Source of the DNA: Hymenobacter cyanobacteriorum
Lineage (GTDB): Bacteria > Bacteroidota > Bacteroidia > Cytophagales > Hymenobacteraceae
Reading direction: 5' to 3'
Assembly (NCBI RefSeq): GCF_022631375.1
Contig: NZ_JALBGC010000002.1
Span: 992,001 to 1,056,000 of the forward strand
DNA length: 64,000 nt
This document shows positions 34,363-43,061 of the stretch, piece after piece. The notes beneath the pieces are model-generated. The model had not been told where the DNA came from. It saw only the letters and a program-made list of their open reading frames with translations, and searched no databases. Each line of letters starts with the position of its first letter. The stretch's first letter is position 1. The translations under genes and the position numbers were made by a program.

Positions 34363-36339
34363 CTACAGAATGTGCAGCTCGATGCGCCGGTTCATTTGAC
34401 GGTGCGCTTCGGTGTCGTTAGCAGCCAGCGCGTGGGTTTCGCCGTAGCCGCGCGAGCGCAGACGATTGGCCGAAATACCGTGGCCCGACAGGTATTCAAC
34501 CACCGACTGCGCCCGGCGCTGCGACAGCTGCTGGTTCGACTCGGGCGAGCCCACGTTATCCGTATAGCCCGACACCTCAATCTGAACGTCGCGGTACTGG
34601 CGCATGAACTCAATCAGCCGGTTCAGTTCGGTGCGCGACTGGGGCTTGAGCTCGTACTTGTTGGTGTCGAAAAACAGGTTATTCAGCACCACGCTGCGGC
34701 CCGAGCGTACGGGCTCCAGGTAAATATCCAGGGCCGTGGGGCTGAACGAACGTTGGCTGGAGTAGTCGAAACTGAGGCTTTTGAGCAGGTATTTATCGGC
34801 CGCCGCGTACATGGCGTAGTGGTGGCCTTCGTTCAGCACCACGGTATAGTCGCCATACTCGGGGTCGGAAGTCACAAATTGCGTCAGCACGTCGGTGTCC
34901 AGGTCGTAAAGTTTCACCTCGGCCTTGAGGGGCTTTTTGGTATTGGCATCGAACACCCGACCCTGCGTGTAGGTACTGGTTTCGCGGGCCTTCACGGGCG
35001 GCGGCACGGCAAAGCCGAACAGCTCCACCGGCCGCTCGCGGGCCAGGCGGTAGCCCCCGGCCGGTTCCTCGCTGGCCCGGCTGCGCGAGCAAAAGCCCTT
35101 CTGGTTATCCGACGTGATGAAGAGCGAAGCCTCATTCTCAAATGTATTGAGCGGGTAGCCCAAATTAGTTGGCGGCGTCCAGGTGCCAGCCGCCGTTTTC
35201 TCGCAGCGAAACACGTCAAGGCCGCCCATGCCGATGAGGCCATCGGTGACGTAATAAAGCGTGGTGCCGCTGGCGTGGATGAAGGGGGCCATGTCCTTGC
35301 CCGGCGTGTTCACGGGCGTGCCCACGTTTTGGGCGGGGCTCCAGTTACCATCGGGCTGCAGGGTCGTCATGTAGATGTCTTCCTGCCCTTGGCCGCCACG
35401 GCGCGTCGAGGTAAAATAGAGCGTGCGGCCGTCGGCCGAGAGCGAGGGCTGTGAGTCCCACTCCGTCGAGTTCACGTTCAAGCCGAGGTTCTGGGGGGCG
35501 CTCCAGTTGTTGCCGGTGCGGCGCGAGATGTACAGGTCGCAGTTGCCAATGGCCTTGGGCCGGTCGCAGGAAGCGAAAACGAGAGTTTTGCCGTCGCCCG
35601 AAATCGAGCCCGCGCCTTCGTTGTAGCTGGAGTTGATGGCCGGCGAAATGGGTTGGGGCTCGCCCATGCTGCCGTCCTTGTTCTGGCGGCTCACGTACAG
35701 GTCTTCGCCGCTGCTGGCCGCGGGCCGGCCCGTAAACAACAGGAAGCGGTTATCGGCCGTGAGGTCGGGAAAGTATTGAAACTTAAAGGTGTTGAGCGGC
35801 GCGGGCAAGCGCACCGGCGCTTCCCCCACCGGGTGCTTCAGCGCTTCGAGCGCGAATTCGCAGGTAAGCAACTGGCGTTGCGACTTGGCTAGGTTTTTCT
35901 GCGTTTTCGGGGCCACCTTCATCAGCTGCCGGTAGGCATCGAGGGCCGTTTGGTAGTCGCCGTAGCTCAGCGCCAGGTCACCAACCAGCTGGTATTCGGA
36001 GGCATGCGTGCCATCAAGCGGTACTTTGGCCAGGCCGTCGCGGTAGGCCGCCAGCGAACCCCGATTGTCGCCCATGGCTTTCAGCAGCGAGCCCTTCAGC
36101 AGGAAAGCATCGCCAAACGACGGAAACTTCTGATTAAGCTGCGTGAGCACCTCCACGGCCTTCACGAAGTCGCGCTCCTTCACATGCTGCTGGGCTTTTT
36201 CCAGCAGGCCGCGGGCTTTGGTGTTGGTCGGAATGGGCACTTTGGGCGGGAGTTGGCCCCAGGCCGTTTCGGCCGTGGCCATACTCAGCACACACATCAT
36301 TCCGAGGCGCAAGGCCCCCAACACTGAAAAGCGACGCAT
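34363..36339 (-). CDS. OmpA family protein with TPR and PD40/WD40-like repeats
   Basis: The 658-residue envelope protein has a signal peptide ending near Gln29, TPR-like helices (about 40-165), five or more PD40 propeller repeats (for example EGAGSISGDGKTLVFASCD and SQPSLSADGRTLYFTSTRRGG, about 180-420), a CarboxypepD_reg-like domain (TYTQGRVFDANTKKPLKAEVKLYDLD) and a C-terminal OmpA domain (LNNLFFDTNKYELKPQSRTELNRLIEF … NRRIEL) that binds peptidoglycan. This architecture resembles PorE-type T9SS proteins of Bacteroidota, but identity as PorE is not claimed. It begins 8 bp after queE and is probably in one operon with it. Confidence 0.9.
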   Translation of the reverse strand: MRRFSVLGALRLGMMCVLSMATAETAWGQLPPKVPIPTNTKARGLLEKAQQHVKERDFVKAVEVLTQLNQKFPSFGDAFLLKGSLLKAMGDNRGSLAAYRDGLAKVPLDGTHASEYQLVGDLALSYGDYQTALDAYRQLMKVAPKTQKNLAKSQRQLLTCEFALEALKHPVGEAPVRLPAPLNTFKFQYFPDLTADNRFLLFTGRPAASSGEDLYVSRQNKDGSMGEPQPISPAINSSYNEGAGSISGDGKTLVFASCDRPKAIGNCDLYISRRTGNNWSAPQNLGLNVNSTEWDSQPSLSADGRTLYFTSTRRGGQGQEDIYMTTLQPDGNWSPAQNVGTPVNTPGKDMAPFIHASGTTLYYVTDGLIGMGGLDVFRCEKTAAGTWTPPTNLGYPLNTFENEASLFITSDNQKGFCSRSRASEEPAGGYRLARERPVELFGFAVPPPVKARETSTYTQGRVFDANTKKPLKAEVKLYDLDTDVLTQFVTSDPEYGDYTVVLNEGHHYAMYAAADKYLLKSLSFDYSSQRSFSPTALDIYLEPVRSGRSVVLNNLFFDTNKYELKPQSRTELNRLIEFMRQYRDVQIEVSGYTDNVGSPESNQQLSQRRAQSVVEYLSGHGISANRLRSRGYGETHALAANDTEAHRQMNRRIELHIL

Positions 36340-36347
36340 AGGGTAAA

Positions 36348-37007
36348 CTACGGAATGTCTAAGTATTTGTGAGTCTGCAACGAAACCTGCCAGCGCGGGT
36401 TAGCCTTCACATACTCCACCAATTCGGGCGTCATGCGGGCAGCACGGCTCCATTCGGGCTGCAGGTACAGGCGGGTGGTGGCGGGCACCAGCGCCGCGTG
36501 CTCTTCGGCCCAGGCAAAATCGTGCCGGTTATACACCACCACTTTCAACTCGTGGGCGGCGGCCAGTACATCGGGCAACGGGGCTTTGAATTTCTTGGGC
36601 GACAGGCAAATCCAGTCCCAGGTGCCCGAAAGTGGGTGTGCCCCCGAGGTTTCGAGCCAGGTGCGGCAGCCGGCGGCTTGCAGCGCCGCCGTAAGCGGCC
36701 CCAATTGGTGCATGAGCGGCTCGCCGCCGGTAATCACCACGTCGCGGCCGGGGTATTGCAACACAGCCGCCACCAGTTGGTCCACCGTTTGGCGAGGGTG
36801 CGCGTCGGCATCCCACGACTCTTTCACGTCGCACCACACGCAGCCTACGTCGCAGCCGCCCAGCCGGATAAAGTAAGCCGCCCGGCCGGTGTTATAGCCC
36901 TCACCCTGAATGGTGTAAAACTGCTCCATAACGGGCAGGGTCGTGCCCAATACCGGCACGGCTGCTTCACCAAAAGGTGCAATAATTTCGGAAGAATGTA
37001 ACGTCAC
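36348..37007 (-). CDS. queE: 7-carboxy-7-deazaguanine synthase
   Basis: The 219-residue radical SAM enzyme makes CDG in the queuosine/7-deazaguanine pathway. The cluster motif is CDVGCVWCDVKESW (CX3CX2C), preceded by MEQFYTIQGEGYNTGRAAYFIRLGG, and VVITGGEPLMH and LETSGAHPL follow. The start is a GTG at 37007. The internal ATG before EQFYT (36929) is an alternative, but Bacteroidota members usually have a short extension. It lies directly upstream of the OmpA/PD40 gene. Confidence 0.93.
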   Translation of the reverse strand: MTLHSSEIIAPFGEAAVPVLGTTLPVMEQFYTIQGEGYNTGRAAYFIRLGGCDVGCVWCDVKESWDADAHPRQTVDQLVAAVLQYPGRDVVITGGEPLMHQLGPLTAALQAAGCRTWLETSGAHPLSGTWDWICLSPKKFKAPLPDVLAAAHELKVVVYNRHDFAWAEEHAALVPATTRLYLQPEWSRAARMTPELVEYVKANPRWQVSLQTHKYLDIP

Positions 37008-37131
37008 AGGTATTTATAAAAAAAGGCGTCAGGAAGCGAAGCATCCATAACGCCGGCAACAGGGCAAGCTGTTCCCAGTGCCGGACTTAAAAGTACAGCA
37101 CTGGGACAGTCTAACCAAATATTCCAAAAAA

Positions 37132-38043
37132 TCAGTTCACCGCCCGGGGATAGATTTTGCCCGTAGCCGCGCGCAGCGTATTGAGCAGAAGCATGGCAAT
37201 GGTCATCGGCCCCACGCCGCCGGGCACCGGCGTAATGGCGGAAGCCAGCGGCGCTACTTCGGCAAAATTCACATCTCCCTTCAGCGTGTAGCCGCTCTTC
37301 TTCGAGGCATCGGGCACGCGGGTCGTGCCCACATCAATTACCACCGCACCGGGCCGCACCATATCGGCCGTCACGAATTCGGGGCGGCCAATGGCGGCCA
37401 CTACGATATCGGCCGTGCGGCATATTTCGGCCAGGTTTTCGGTGCGCGAATGGCATAAAGTAACCGTGCAGTTGGCCGTATCCAGGTTCTTGGCCAGCAA
37501 GATGCTAACTGGCGTGCCTACAATGTTGGAACGACCAATTACCACTGCGTGCTTACCGCTGGTTTTGATGCCCTGGCGGCTCAGCAATTCCACAATACCC
37601 GAGGGCGTAGCAGGGAGCAAAGCGGGCAAGCCGGCTACCATGCGTCCAATGTTCATGGGGTGGAAGCCGTCGACATCTTTCTCGGGTCGGATGGCCTCGA
37701 TGACCTTTTCAGGGTCGATGTGCTTGGGCAAGGGCAGCTGCACAATAAAGCCGTCGATTTCCGGGTCGTGGTTCAGGTCGTCGACCTGGGCCAGCAGCTC
37801 AGCTTCGGTGATGGTGTCCTCGAACCGCAGCAGTGTTGAGCCAAAGCCGACCCGCTCACAGGCCAGCACTTTGTTGCGCACGTAGGTTTCGGAGCCACCG
37901 TCGTGGCCGACGAGGATGGCCGCCAAGTGGGGCACTTTCTGGCCAGCGGCTTTCAGACTGGCCACTTCAGCGGCAATTTCGACTTTGATGTCTTCGGCCG
38001 TTTGCTTGCCGTCGATGAGGTTGGAGGTGGTGGTTGGGTTCAT
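37132..38043 (-). CDS. folD: Bifunctional methylenetetrahydrofolate dehydrogenase/cyclohydrolase
   Basis: The 303-residue enzyme interconverts methylene-, methenyl- and formyl-tetrahydrofolate. Signature motifs are [18 protein letters not shown] with the catalytic Tyr and Lys, [45 protein letters not shown] and [20 protein letters not shown] 38043 is the family start. The frame upstream runs into family A repeat A7 and was excluded. Confidence 0.96.
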   Translation of the reverse strand: MNPTTTSNLIDGKQTAEDIKVEIAAEVASLKAAGQKVPHLAAILVGHDGGSETYVRNKVLACERVGFGSTLLRFEDTITEAELLAQVDDLNHDPEIDGFIVQLPLPKHIDPEKVIEAIRPEKDVDGFHPMNIGRMVAGLPALLPATPSGIVELLSRQGIKTSGKHAVVIGRSNIVGTPVSILLAKNLDTANCTVTLCHSRTENLAEICRTADIVVAAIGRPEFVTADMVRPGAVVIDVGTTRVPDASKKSGYTLKGDVNFAEVAPLASAITPVPGGVGPMTIAMLLLNTLRAATGKIYPRAVN

Positions 38044-38056
38044 AGGGGCGGTTAGG

Positions 38057-38137
38057 TGTCGTTCCGAACGCAGTGAGGAATCTGACCAGTCAATCCCGAA
38101 TGAAGAACTCAGATTCCTCACTGCGTTCGGAATGACA
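38057..38137. repeat. Family A palindromic repeat, copy A7
   Basis: TGTCGTTCCGAACGCAGTGA and a complement ending CGTTCGGAATGACA are about 20 bp apart. Subtype with GAGGAATCTGA arms. It sits between lepA and folD, just upstream of the folD start. Confidence 0.83.
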
Positions 38138-38140
38138 ATA

Positions 38141-38168
38141 AAAAAGGCGGCCCGAAAGCCGCCTTTTT
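38141..38168 (-). terminator. Rho-independent terminator of lepA
   Basis: AAAAAGGCGGC and GCCGCCTTTTT flank a short loop immediately downstream of the lepA stop codon. Confidence 0.92.
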
Positions 38169-38172
38169 CAAA

Positions 38173-39960
38173 CTAGTCAATTTTAAGCACCGCCAGAAAT
38201 GCCTCTTGGGGAATTTCGACGGAGCCCACGGAGCGCATCCGTTTCTTACCTTCTTTCTGCTTTTCGAGCAGCTTGCGCTTCCGGCTGATGTCGCCGCCGT
38301 AGCACTTGGCAATTACGTTTTTGCGCAGGGCCTTCACGGTTTCGCGGGCGATGATTTTCTGGCCGATGGAGGCCTGGATGGCGATGTCGAACATCTGGCG
38401 GGGCAGCAGCTCGCGCAGCTTCTCGCAGAGGCGCTTGCCCCACTCGTAGCTCTTGGAGCGGTGCACGATGGCCGAGAGGGCGTCGACTTTCTCACCGTTC
38501 AGCATTACATCCAGCTTCACCATATCGGACTCGCGGAAACCAATCAGCTCGTAATCAAGCGAGGCGTAGCCACGGCTGATGGACTTGAGCTTGTCGAAGA
38601 AGTCGAATACGATTTCGGACAGCGGCAACTCGAAGCTCATTTCTACCCGCTCCGAGGTCAGGTAGGACTGGCCTTTGATGATGCCGCGCTTGTCCATGCA
38701 CAGCGTGATGATGGCGCCCACGTACTCCGAAGCCGTAATAATCTGGGCTTTGATGTAGGGCTCCTCGATGTATTTAATCAGGTTCGGCTCGGGCATTTCG
38801 CTCGGCGCGTTGATAGTCAGGAGCTGGTCTTTGGTGCCAGTGGCGTGGAACTGCACGCTTGGCACGGTGGTGATGACCGTCATGTTGAACTCGCGCTCCA
38901 GACGCTCCTGCACAATTTCCATGTGCAGCATGCCCAAAAAGCCGCAACGGAAGCCGAAGCCCAGGGCCACCGATGTTTCGGGCTCCCACACCAGCGAGGC
39001 GTCGTTGAGTTGCAGCTTCTCCATGCTGGAGCGCAACTCTTCGTATTCGGTAGTATCAACCGGGTAAATGCCGGCGAATACCATTGGCTTCACGTCGGCG
39101 AAGCCCTGGATGGCTTCCGGCGTGGGGCGGTTGACGTGCGTGATGGTGTCGCCTACTTTCACTTCGCGGGCTTCCTTGATGCCTGAGATGAGGTAGCCTA
39201 CGTTGCCGGCTTCCATAATCTGACGCGGCTCCTGGTTCAGGCCCAGGATGCCGATTTCGTCGGCGCCGTATTCCTTGCCGGTGGCCATGAAGCGGAGCTT
39301 GTCGCCCTTCTTCATCACCCCGTTCTTGATGCGGAACAGGACTTCGATGCCGCGGTAGGAATTGAATACGGAGTCGAAAATCAGAGCCTGCAAGGGCGCT
39401 TCGGGGTCGCCAGAGGGCGCGGGCACCCGCTCGCAGATGGCGTTCAGGATGGCTTCGATGCCGATGCCGGCCTTGCCCGAGGCGTGGATGATGTCTTCTG
39501 GTTTACAGCCAATAAGGTCCACGATTTCGTCGGTCACTTCCTCCGGCATGGCGTGCGGGAGGTCGATTTTGTTGAGCACGGGGATGATTTCCAAGTCGGC
39601 CCCGATGGCGAGGTAGAGGTTGGAAATCGTCTGGGCTTCGATGCCCTGCGAGGCGTCCACAATCAGGAGGGCGCCTTCGCAGGCGGCGATGCTGCGGCTT
39701 ACCTCATAGCTGAAGTCGACGTGGCCGGGCGTGTCAATCAGGTTCAGCGTGTAGATTTCCCCTTTGTAGGGGTACTGCATCTGAATGGCGTGGCTCTTGA
39801 TGGTGATGCCGCGCTCACGCTCCAGGTCCATGTTGTCGAGCAGCTGGGCCTGCATGTCGCGCTTGGCCACGGTGCTGGTAAACTCCAACAGGCGGTCGGC
39901 CAGGGTGCTTTTGCCGTGGTCGATGTGGGCAATGATGCAAAAGTTGCGGATATTCTTCAC
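38173..39960 (-). CDS. lepA: Elongation factor 4
   Basis: The 595-residue translational GTPase back-translocates or remodels ribosomes. The G domain has [32 protein letters not shown] and NKIDLP. The C-terminus has the LepA-specific domain ([43 protein letters not shown]). The GTG at 39960 gives the usual [16 protein letters not shown] start. A longer frame upstream is not conserved. A TACCTTCG box lies 22 nt upstream. Confidence 0.97.
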   Translation of the reverse strand: MKNIRNFCIIAHIDHGKSTLADRLLEFTSTVAKRDMQAQLLDNMDLERERGITIKSHAIQMQYPYKGEIYTLNLIDTPGHVDFSYEVSRSIAACEGALLIVDASQGIEAQTISNLYLAIGADLEIIPVLNKIDLPHAMPEEVTDEIVDLIGCKPEDIIHASGKAGIGIEAILNAICERVPAPSGDPEAPLQALIFDSVFNSYRGIEVLFRIKNGVMKKGDKLRFMATGKEYGADEIGILGLNQEPRQIMEAGNVGYLISGIKEAREVKVGDTITHVNRPTPEAIQGFADVKPMVFAGIYPVDTTEYEELRSSMEKLQLNDASLVWEPETSVALGFGFRCGFLGMLHMEIVQERLEREFNMTVITTVPSVQFHATGTKDQLLTINAPSEMPEPNLIKYIEEPYIKAQIITASEYVGAIITLCMDKRGIIKGQSYLTSERVEMSFELPLSEIVFDFFDKLKSISRGYASLDYELIGFRESDMVKLDVMLNGEKVDALSAIVHRSKSYEWGKRLCEKLRELLPRQMFDIAIQASIGQKIIARETVKALRKNVIAKCYGGDISRKRKLLEKQKEGKKRMRSVGSVEIPQEAFLAVLKID

Positions 39961-39981
39961 AGAGGGCGGTTTTTCAGAGGG

Positions 39982-39989
39982 CGAAGGTA
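39982..39989 (-). promoter_or_regulatory. -7 promoter box TACCTTCG of lepA
   Basis: Close match to TAnnTTTG on the minus strand, just upstream of the GTG start. Confidence 0.5.
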
Positions 39990-40068
39990 CGAACCAAGGG
40001 CCGCAAAAGCCAGCCCGGGGGCGGCCACCGGCTGCAACCGCACCGGTTGGCATCTGCGCACAAGTGCT

Positions 40069-40076
40069 TAGTTTTG
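40069..40076 (+). promoter_or_regulatory. -7 promoter box TAGTTTTG
   Basis: Exact TAnnTTTG match 35 nt before the ATG of the membrane protein gene. Confidence 0.55.
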
Positions 40077-40111
40077 CCAATTAGCCTTTACTTGCTCCCT
40101 AAGCTGCGCCT

Positions 40112-40966
40112 ATGCAACCGGAAACTTCTACGTTATCAGCCCGGACGACCGACGCCGAAAAAAATAAGTTCATCATCTCGGCCGTCAACGGCACGGGGCT
40201 TTACGTGCTGGCCTACTACCTCGTGTGGGGGGTATACAATGCGGTGAAAGTGCAGGCTTCGCACTTTTTTCATTTGCGCGGCCTCTGGACGCCCAGCCGG
40301 GTGGTGTACACGCTGGGCGACAACGAATGGTGGCGCACCGCCGTGGTGACGGTGTACAGCATGGGGCCGCTGGTGTGCCTGCTGGTGGGGCTCATTGCAT
40401 TTCGCTGGTACTGGCGCAGCGAACGGGCCCGGCGGGGGCAACGCAAGCTGTTGCTGCTATGGGTAGCGTTTCAGGCGTGCAATGCCGTGTTTGGCGCGCT
40501 GCTGGCCGACACATTCACGCAATCGGGCTCGTGGTACGTATTCGACTGGCTGTTTCGCCTCGGCAACGTGGTGAACGTGGTGCTGGCCCTGCTGGCCGGG
40601 CTGGTCCAGTTGGGGCTGGGCTACTTTGGGGCCATTGCCTTTCTGCAGGCGCACGACTCCAGAACGGTGATGCGCTACACCAACCGCCAGAAAATGGTGG
40701 TAAGCACCCTGGTGGTGCCGTGGGTGGTGGGCAGCCTGTTTATTATGCTGCTGAAACAGCCCTACCTGACGATTCAGGAAATCCTGCACCTGGCCATGAT
40801 GGGGCTACTGATTACCCCCATGGCACTCGGCTGCCTGAACGAAGTTTTTTCCGATACCGTGAAGCGGCCGCAGGCAACGCGCATCGCCTGGGGGCTGCTG
40901 GCCCTGGCCGTAGCGATTGCCGTGGCCTGGCGGCTGGCACTGAGTCCGCCCGTGGTATTCGGCTAG
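40112..40966 (+). CDS. Polytopic membrane protein of unknown function
   Basis: The 284-residue protein has about seven predicted transmembrane helices, with loops rich in aromatic and positively charged residues (WYWRSERARRGQRK, YTNRQKM) that suggest cytoplasmic sides. No known motif is recognised. The helices contain VLAYYLVWGVYNAV and LAGLVQLGLGYFGAIAFLQAHD. It resembles uncharacterised Hymenobacter/Cytophagales membrane proteins only in general composition. It is divergent from lepA and has its own terminator. Confidence 0.75.
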   Translation: MQPETSTLSARTTDAEKNKFIISAVNGTGLYVLAYYLVWGVYNAVKVQASHFFHLRGLWTPSRVVYTLGDNEWWRTAVVTVYSMGPLVCLLVGLIAFRWYWRSERARRGQRKLLLLWVAFQACNAVFGALLADTFTQSGSWYVFDWLFRLGNVVNVVLALLAGLVQLGLGYFGAIAFLQAHDSRTVMRYTNRQKMVVSTLVVPWVVGSLFIMLLKQPYLTIQEILHLAMMGLLITPMALGCLNEVFSDTVKRPQATRIAWGLLALAVAIAVAWRLALSPPVVFG

Positions 40967-40978
40967 GCCGTGATTACT

Positions 40979-41010
40979 AAAAAAAAGCCCCGGCCAGCCG
41001 GGGCTTTTTT
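40979..41010 (+). terminator. Rho-independent terminator
   Basis: AAAAAAGCCCCGGC and GCCGGGGCTTTTTT form a strong hairpin after the membrane protein gene. Confidence 0.93.
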
Positions 41011-41189
41011 GTGACTAACCGCACGCCGGATGCGCCAAAAACTCTTGCTAAGATTGGAAATAACGGCGTTAGCTACACTTGCTACGGCATCACTGCGGGA
41101 CCGGGGCCAACTCTAGGCAGTGAAAGATAGTAAGGTATACGAGAGGCTTGTCCTCAAATAATCTTTCACCTCACATCCACCACCGTTTT

Positions 41190-41597
41190 ATGGGAATTAC
41201 CCTGCAACAGGCCCAGGCCGCCATTCAGGCCGCTCACCAGAAAGCCCTTGAAATGGGCGTTAAGATGAATATTGCCGTGGTCGACGCCGGGGCCAACCTC
41301 ACGGCTTTCGTTCGCATGGACGGCGCCTGGCTGGGCTCGCTCGACATCTCGATTAAAAAGGCGAAAACGGCCCGTTTCTTCGATATGCCCACCGGCGACC
41401 TTGGCAAAGCCTCGCAACCCGGCGGCTCGCTCTATAACATCGAGCACTCCAATGGCGGCCTCATCACCTTCCCCGGCGGCCTGCCCATTAAAGATGCCGA
41501 CGGCCACGTTATTGGCGCCATCGGCGTATCGGGCAGCACCGTGGAAGATGACCACGCCGTGGCTGAGGCCGGGATGAAGGCGATTGAGAACCAGTAA
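41190..41597 (+). CDS. GlcG/HbpS family (DUF336) heme-binding-like protein
   Basis: The 135-residue cytoplasmic protein of the GlcG/HbpS fold: [42 protein letters not shown], then [35 protein letters not shown]. Family members bind heme or small molecules or act as accessory proteins of oxidative catabolism. It lies 52 bp upstream of the formaldehyde dehydrogenase gene and may share its transcript, which hints at a role with that enzyme. ATG 41190 was chosen over the upstream GTG. Confidence 0.85.
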   Translation: MGITLQQAQAAIQAAHQKALEMGVKMNIAVVDAGANLTAFVRMDGAWLGSLDISIKKAKTARFFDMPTGDLGKASQPGGSLYNIEHSNGGLITFPGGLPIKDADGHVIGAIGVSGSTVEDDHAVAEAGMKAIENQ

Positions 41598-41649
41598 GCA
41601 GTTGTCGTTCAGCGCGTCACGTCATTTTCATCCTTAATCCCCGAATTCT

Positions 41650-42882
41650 ATGGCCAGCAACAGAGGCGTAGTGTATCTGGGTCCCGGCAAAGTCGAGGTC
41701 CAAAGCATTGATTTTCCTGAGCTAAAAAACCCCAAGGGCAAGAAAATTACTCACGGGGTGATTCTGAAAGTAGTTTCGACCAACATCTGCGGCTCAGACC
41801 AGCACATGGTGCGCGGCCGGACCACGGCCCCTGCTGGCTTGGTGCTGGGCCACGAAATCACGGGCGAGGTGATTGAAGCCGGGACCGACGTGGAATTCCT
41901 GAAAAAGGGCGACCTCGTTTCGGTGCCATTCAACGTGGCCTGCGGCCGCTGCCGCACCTGCAAGGAAATGAAAACCGGCATCTGCCTGACCGTGAATGAG
42001 GGCCGCGCAGGCGGGGCTTACGGCTACGTGGACATGGGCGGCTGGGTCGGCGGCCAGGCCGAATATGTGATGGTGCCGTATGCCGATTTCAACCTGTTGA
42101 AATTTCCGAACAAGGACCAGGCGATGGAGAAAATCCGGGACCTGACCATGCTGAGCGACATTTTCCCGACCGGCTTCCACGGGGCAGTGAAGGCCGGTGT
42201 GGGGCCGGGCACCACGGTGTATGTGGCCGGCGCGGGCCCGGTGGGTTTGGCAGCAGCGGCTTCGGCGCACCTGCTGGGCGCGGCCGTGGTGATAGTGGGC
42301 GACATGAACAAGGCGCGCCTGGCGCACGCCCGCTCCTTCGGCTGCGAAACGGTGGACTTGAACGAGGACGCCAACCTGGCCGACCAGATTGCCAACATCC
42401 TGGGCGTGCCCGAGATTGATTGCGCCATCGACTGCGTGGGCTTTGAGGCCAGCGGCCACGGCGCCCAGGCCAAAACCGAAGTGCCCGCCGCGGTGCTCAA
42501 CTCGTTGATGGAAATCACCCGGGCGGGCGGCTCCATCGGCATTCCCGGCCTGTACGTCACCGACGACCCCGGCGCAAAAGAAGCGGCCGCCAAAACTGGC
42601 AATCTGTCCATCCGCTTTGGGCTGGGTTGGGCCAAGAGCCATTCCTTCCACACCGGCCAAACGCCCGTGATGAGCTACAACCGCCAGCTCATGCAGGCCA
42701 TTCTATACGACAAAGTACAGATTGCGAAAGCTGTGAATGTGGAAATCATCAGCTTGGACGACGCACCGAAAGGCTACGCCGAGTTTGATAAGGGCGTGGC
42801 CCGGAAATTCGTCATCAACCCGCACAACCTGATTCCGGACGTGAAGCCGAAAGCTAAAAAGAAGGCAAAGGCCGACGCTTGA
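41650..42882 (+). CDS. fdhA: Glutathione-independent formaldehyde dehydrogenase, zinc type
   Basis: The 410-residue medium-chain zinc dehydrogenase matches the Pseudomonas-type formaldehyde dismutase/dehydrogenase. The catalytic zinc site is in NICGSDQHMVRGRT and GLVLGHEITGEV, the structural zinc Cys set is CGRCRTCKEMKTGIC, and the NAD-binding loop is VAGAGPVGLAAAA. A Lys-rich tail (KPKAKKKAKADA) is unusual and probably disordered. It converts formaldehyde to formate using tightly bound NAD. A long imperfect terminator follows. Confidence 0.92.
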   Translation: MASNRGVVYLGPGKVEVQSIDFPELKNPKGKKITHGVILKVVSTNICGSDQHMVRGRTTAPAGLVLGHEITGEVIEAGTDVEFLKKGDLVSVPFNVACGRCRTCKEMKTGICLTVNEGRAGGAYGYVDMGGWVGGQAEYVMVPYADFNLLKFPNKDQAMEKIRDLTMLSDIFPTGFHGAVKAGVGPGTTVYVAGAGPVGLAAAASAHLLGAAVVIVGDMNKARLAHARSFGCETVDLNEDANLADQIANILGVPEIDCAIDCVGFEASGHGAQAKTEVPAAVLNSLMEITRAGGSIGIPGLYVTDDPGAKEAAAKTGNLSIRFGLGWAKSHSFHTGQTPVMSYNRQLMQAILYDKVQIAKAVNVEIISLDDAPKGYAEFDKGVARKFVINPHNLIPDVKPKAKKKAKADA

Positions 42883-42903
42883 GCATCGGGTGGAATCTGA
42901 AGC

Positions 42904-42938
42904 AACAGCCGGGCTGCCAGGGAGGCAGGCCGGCTGTT
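42904..42938 (+). terminator. Terminator of fdhA
   Basis: AACAGCCGGGCTGCC pairs with GGCAGGCCGGCTGTT with one mismatch, then TT. Confidence 0.8.
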
Positions 42939-42996
42939 TGCGTTATTGAGCCATTACTCAAGTCTTCACACAACTGCCCTACCGGAGCGTTATCCG

Positions 42997-43004
42997 TACC
43001 TTCG
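42997..43004 (+). promoter_or_regulatory. -7 promoter box TACCTTCG of icmF
   Basis: Close match to TAnnTTTG, 57 nt before the icmF ATG. Confidence 0.45.
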
Positions 43005-43061
43005 CACACGTTTTCCACCCTTATGGTCGCGGCCTCCAAAGTCTGCGCTACTCCCTAAAAT

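Noticed and set aside
39961..40080. N-terminal extension of LepA by 40 residues
   Set aside because: The extension (Gly/Pro/Ala-rich) is not seen in LepA proteins and contains the predicted promoter box; GTG 39960 gives the conserved start.
41011..41180. Possible tRNA or structured RNA upstream of the GlcG-like gene
   Set aside because: No cloverleaf or TψC-like segment could be found; only unstructured sequence is seen.
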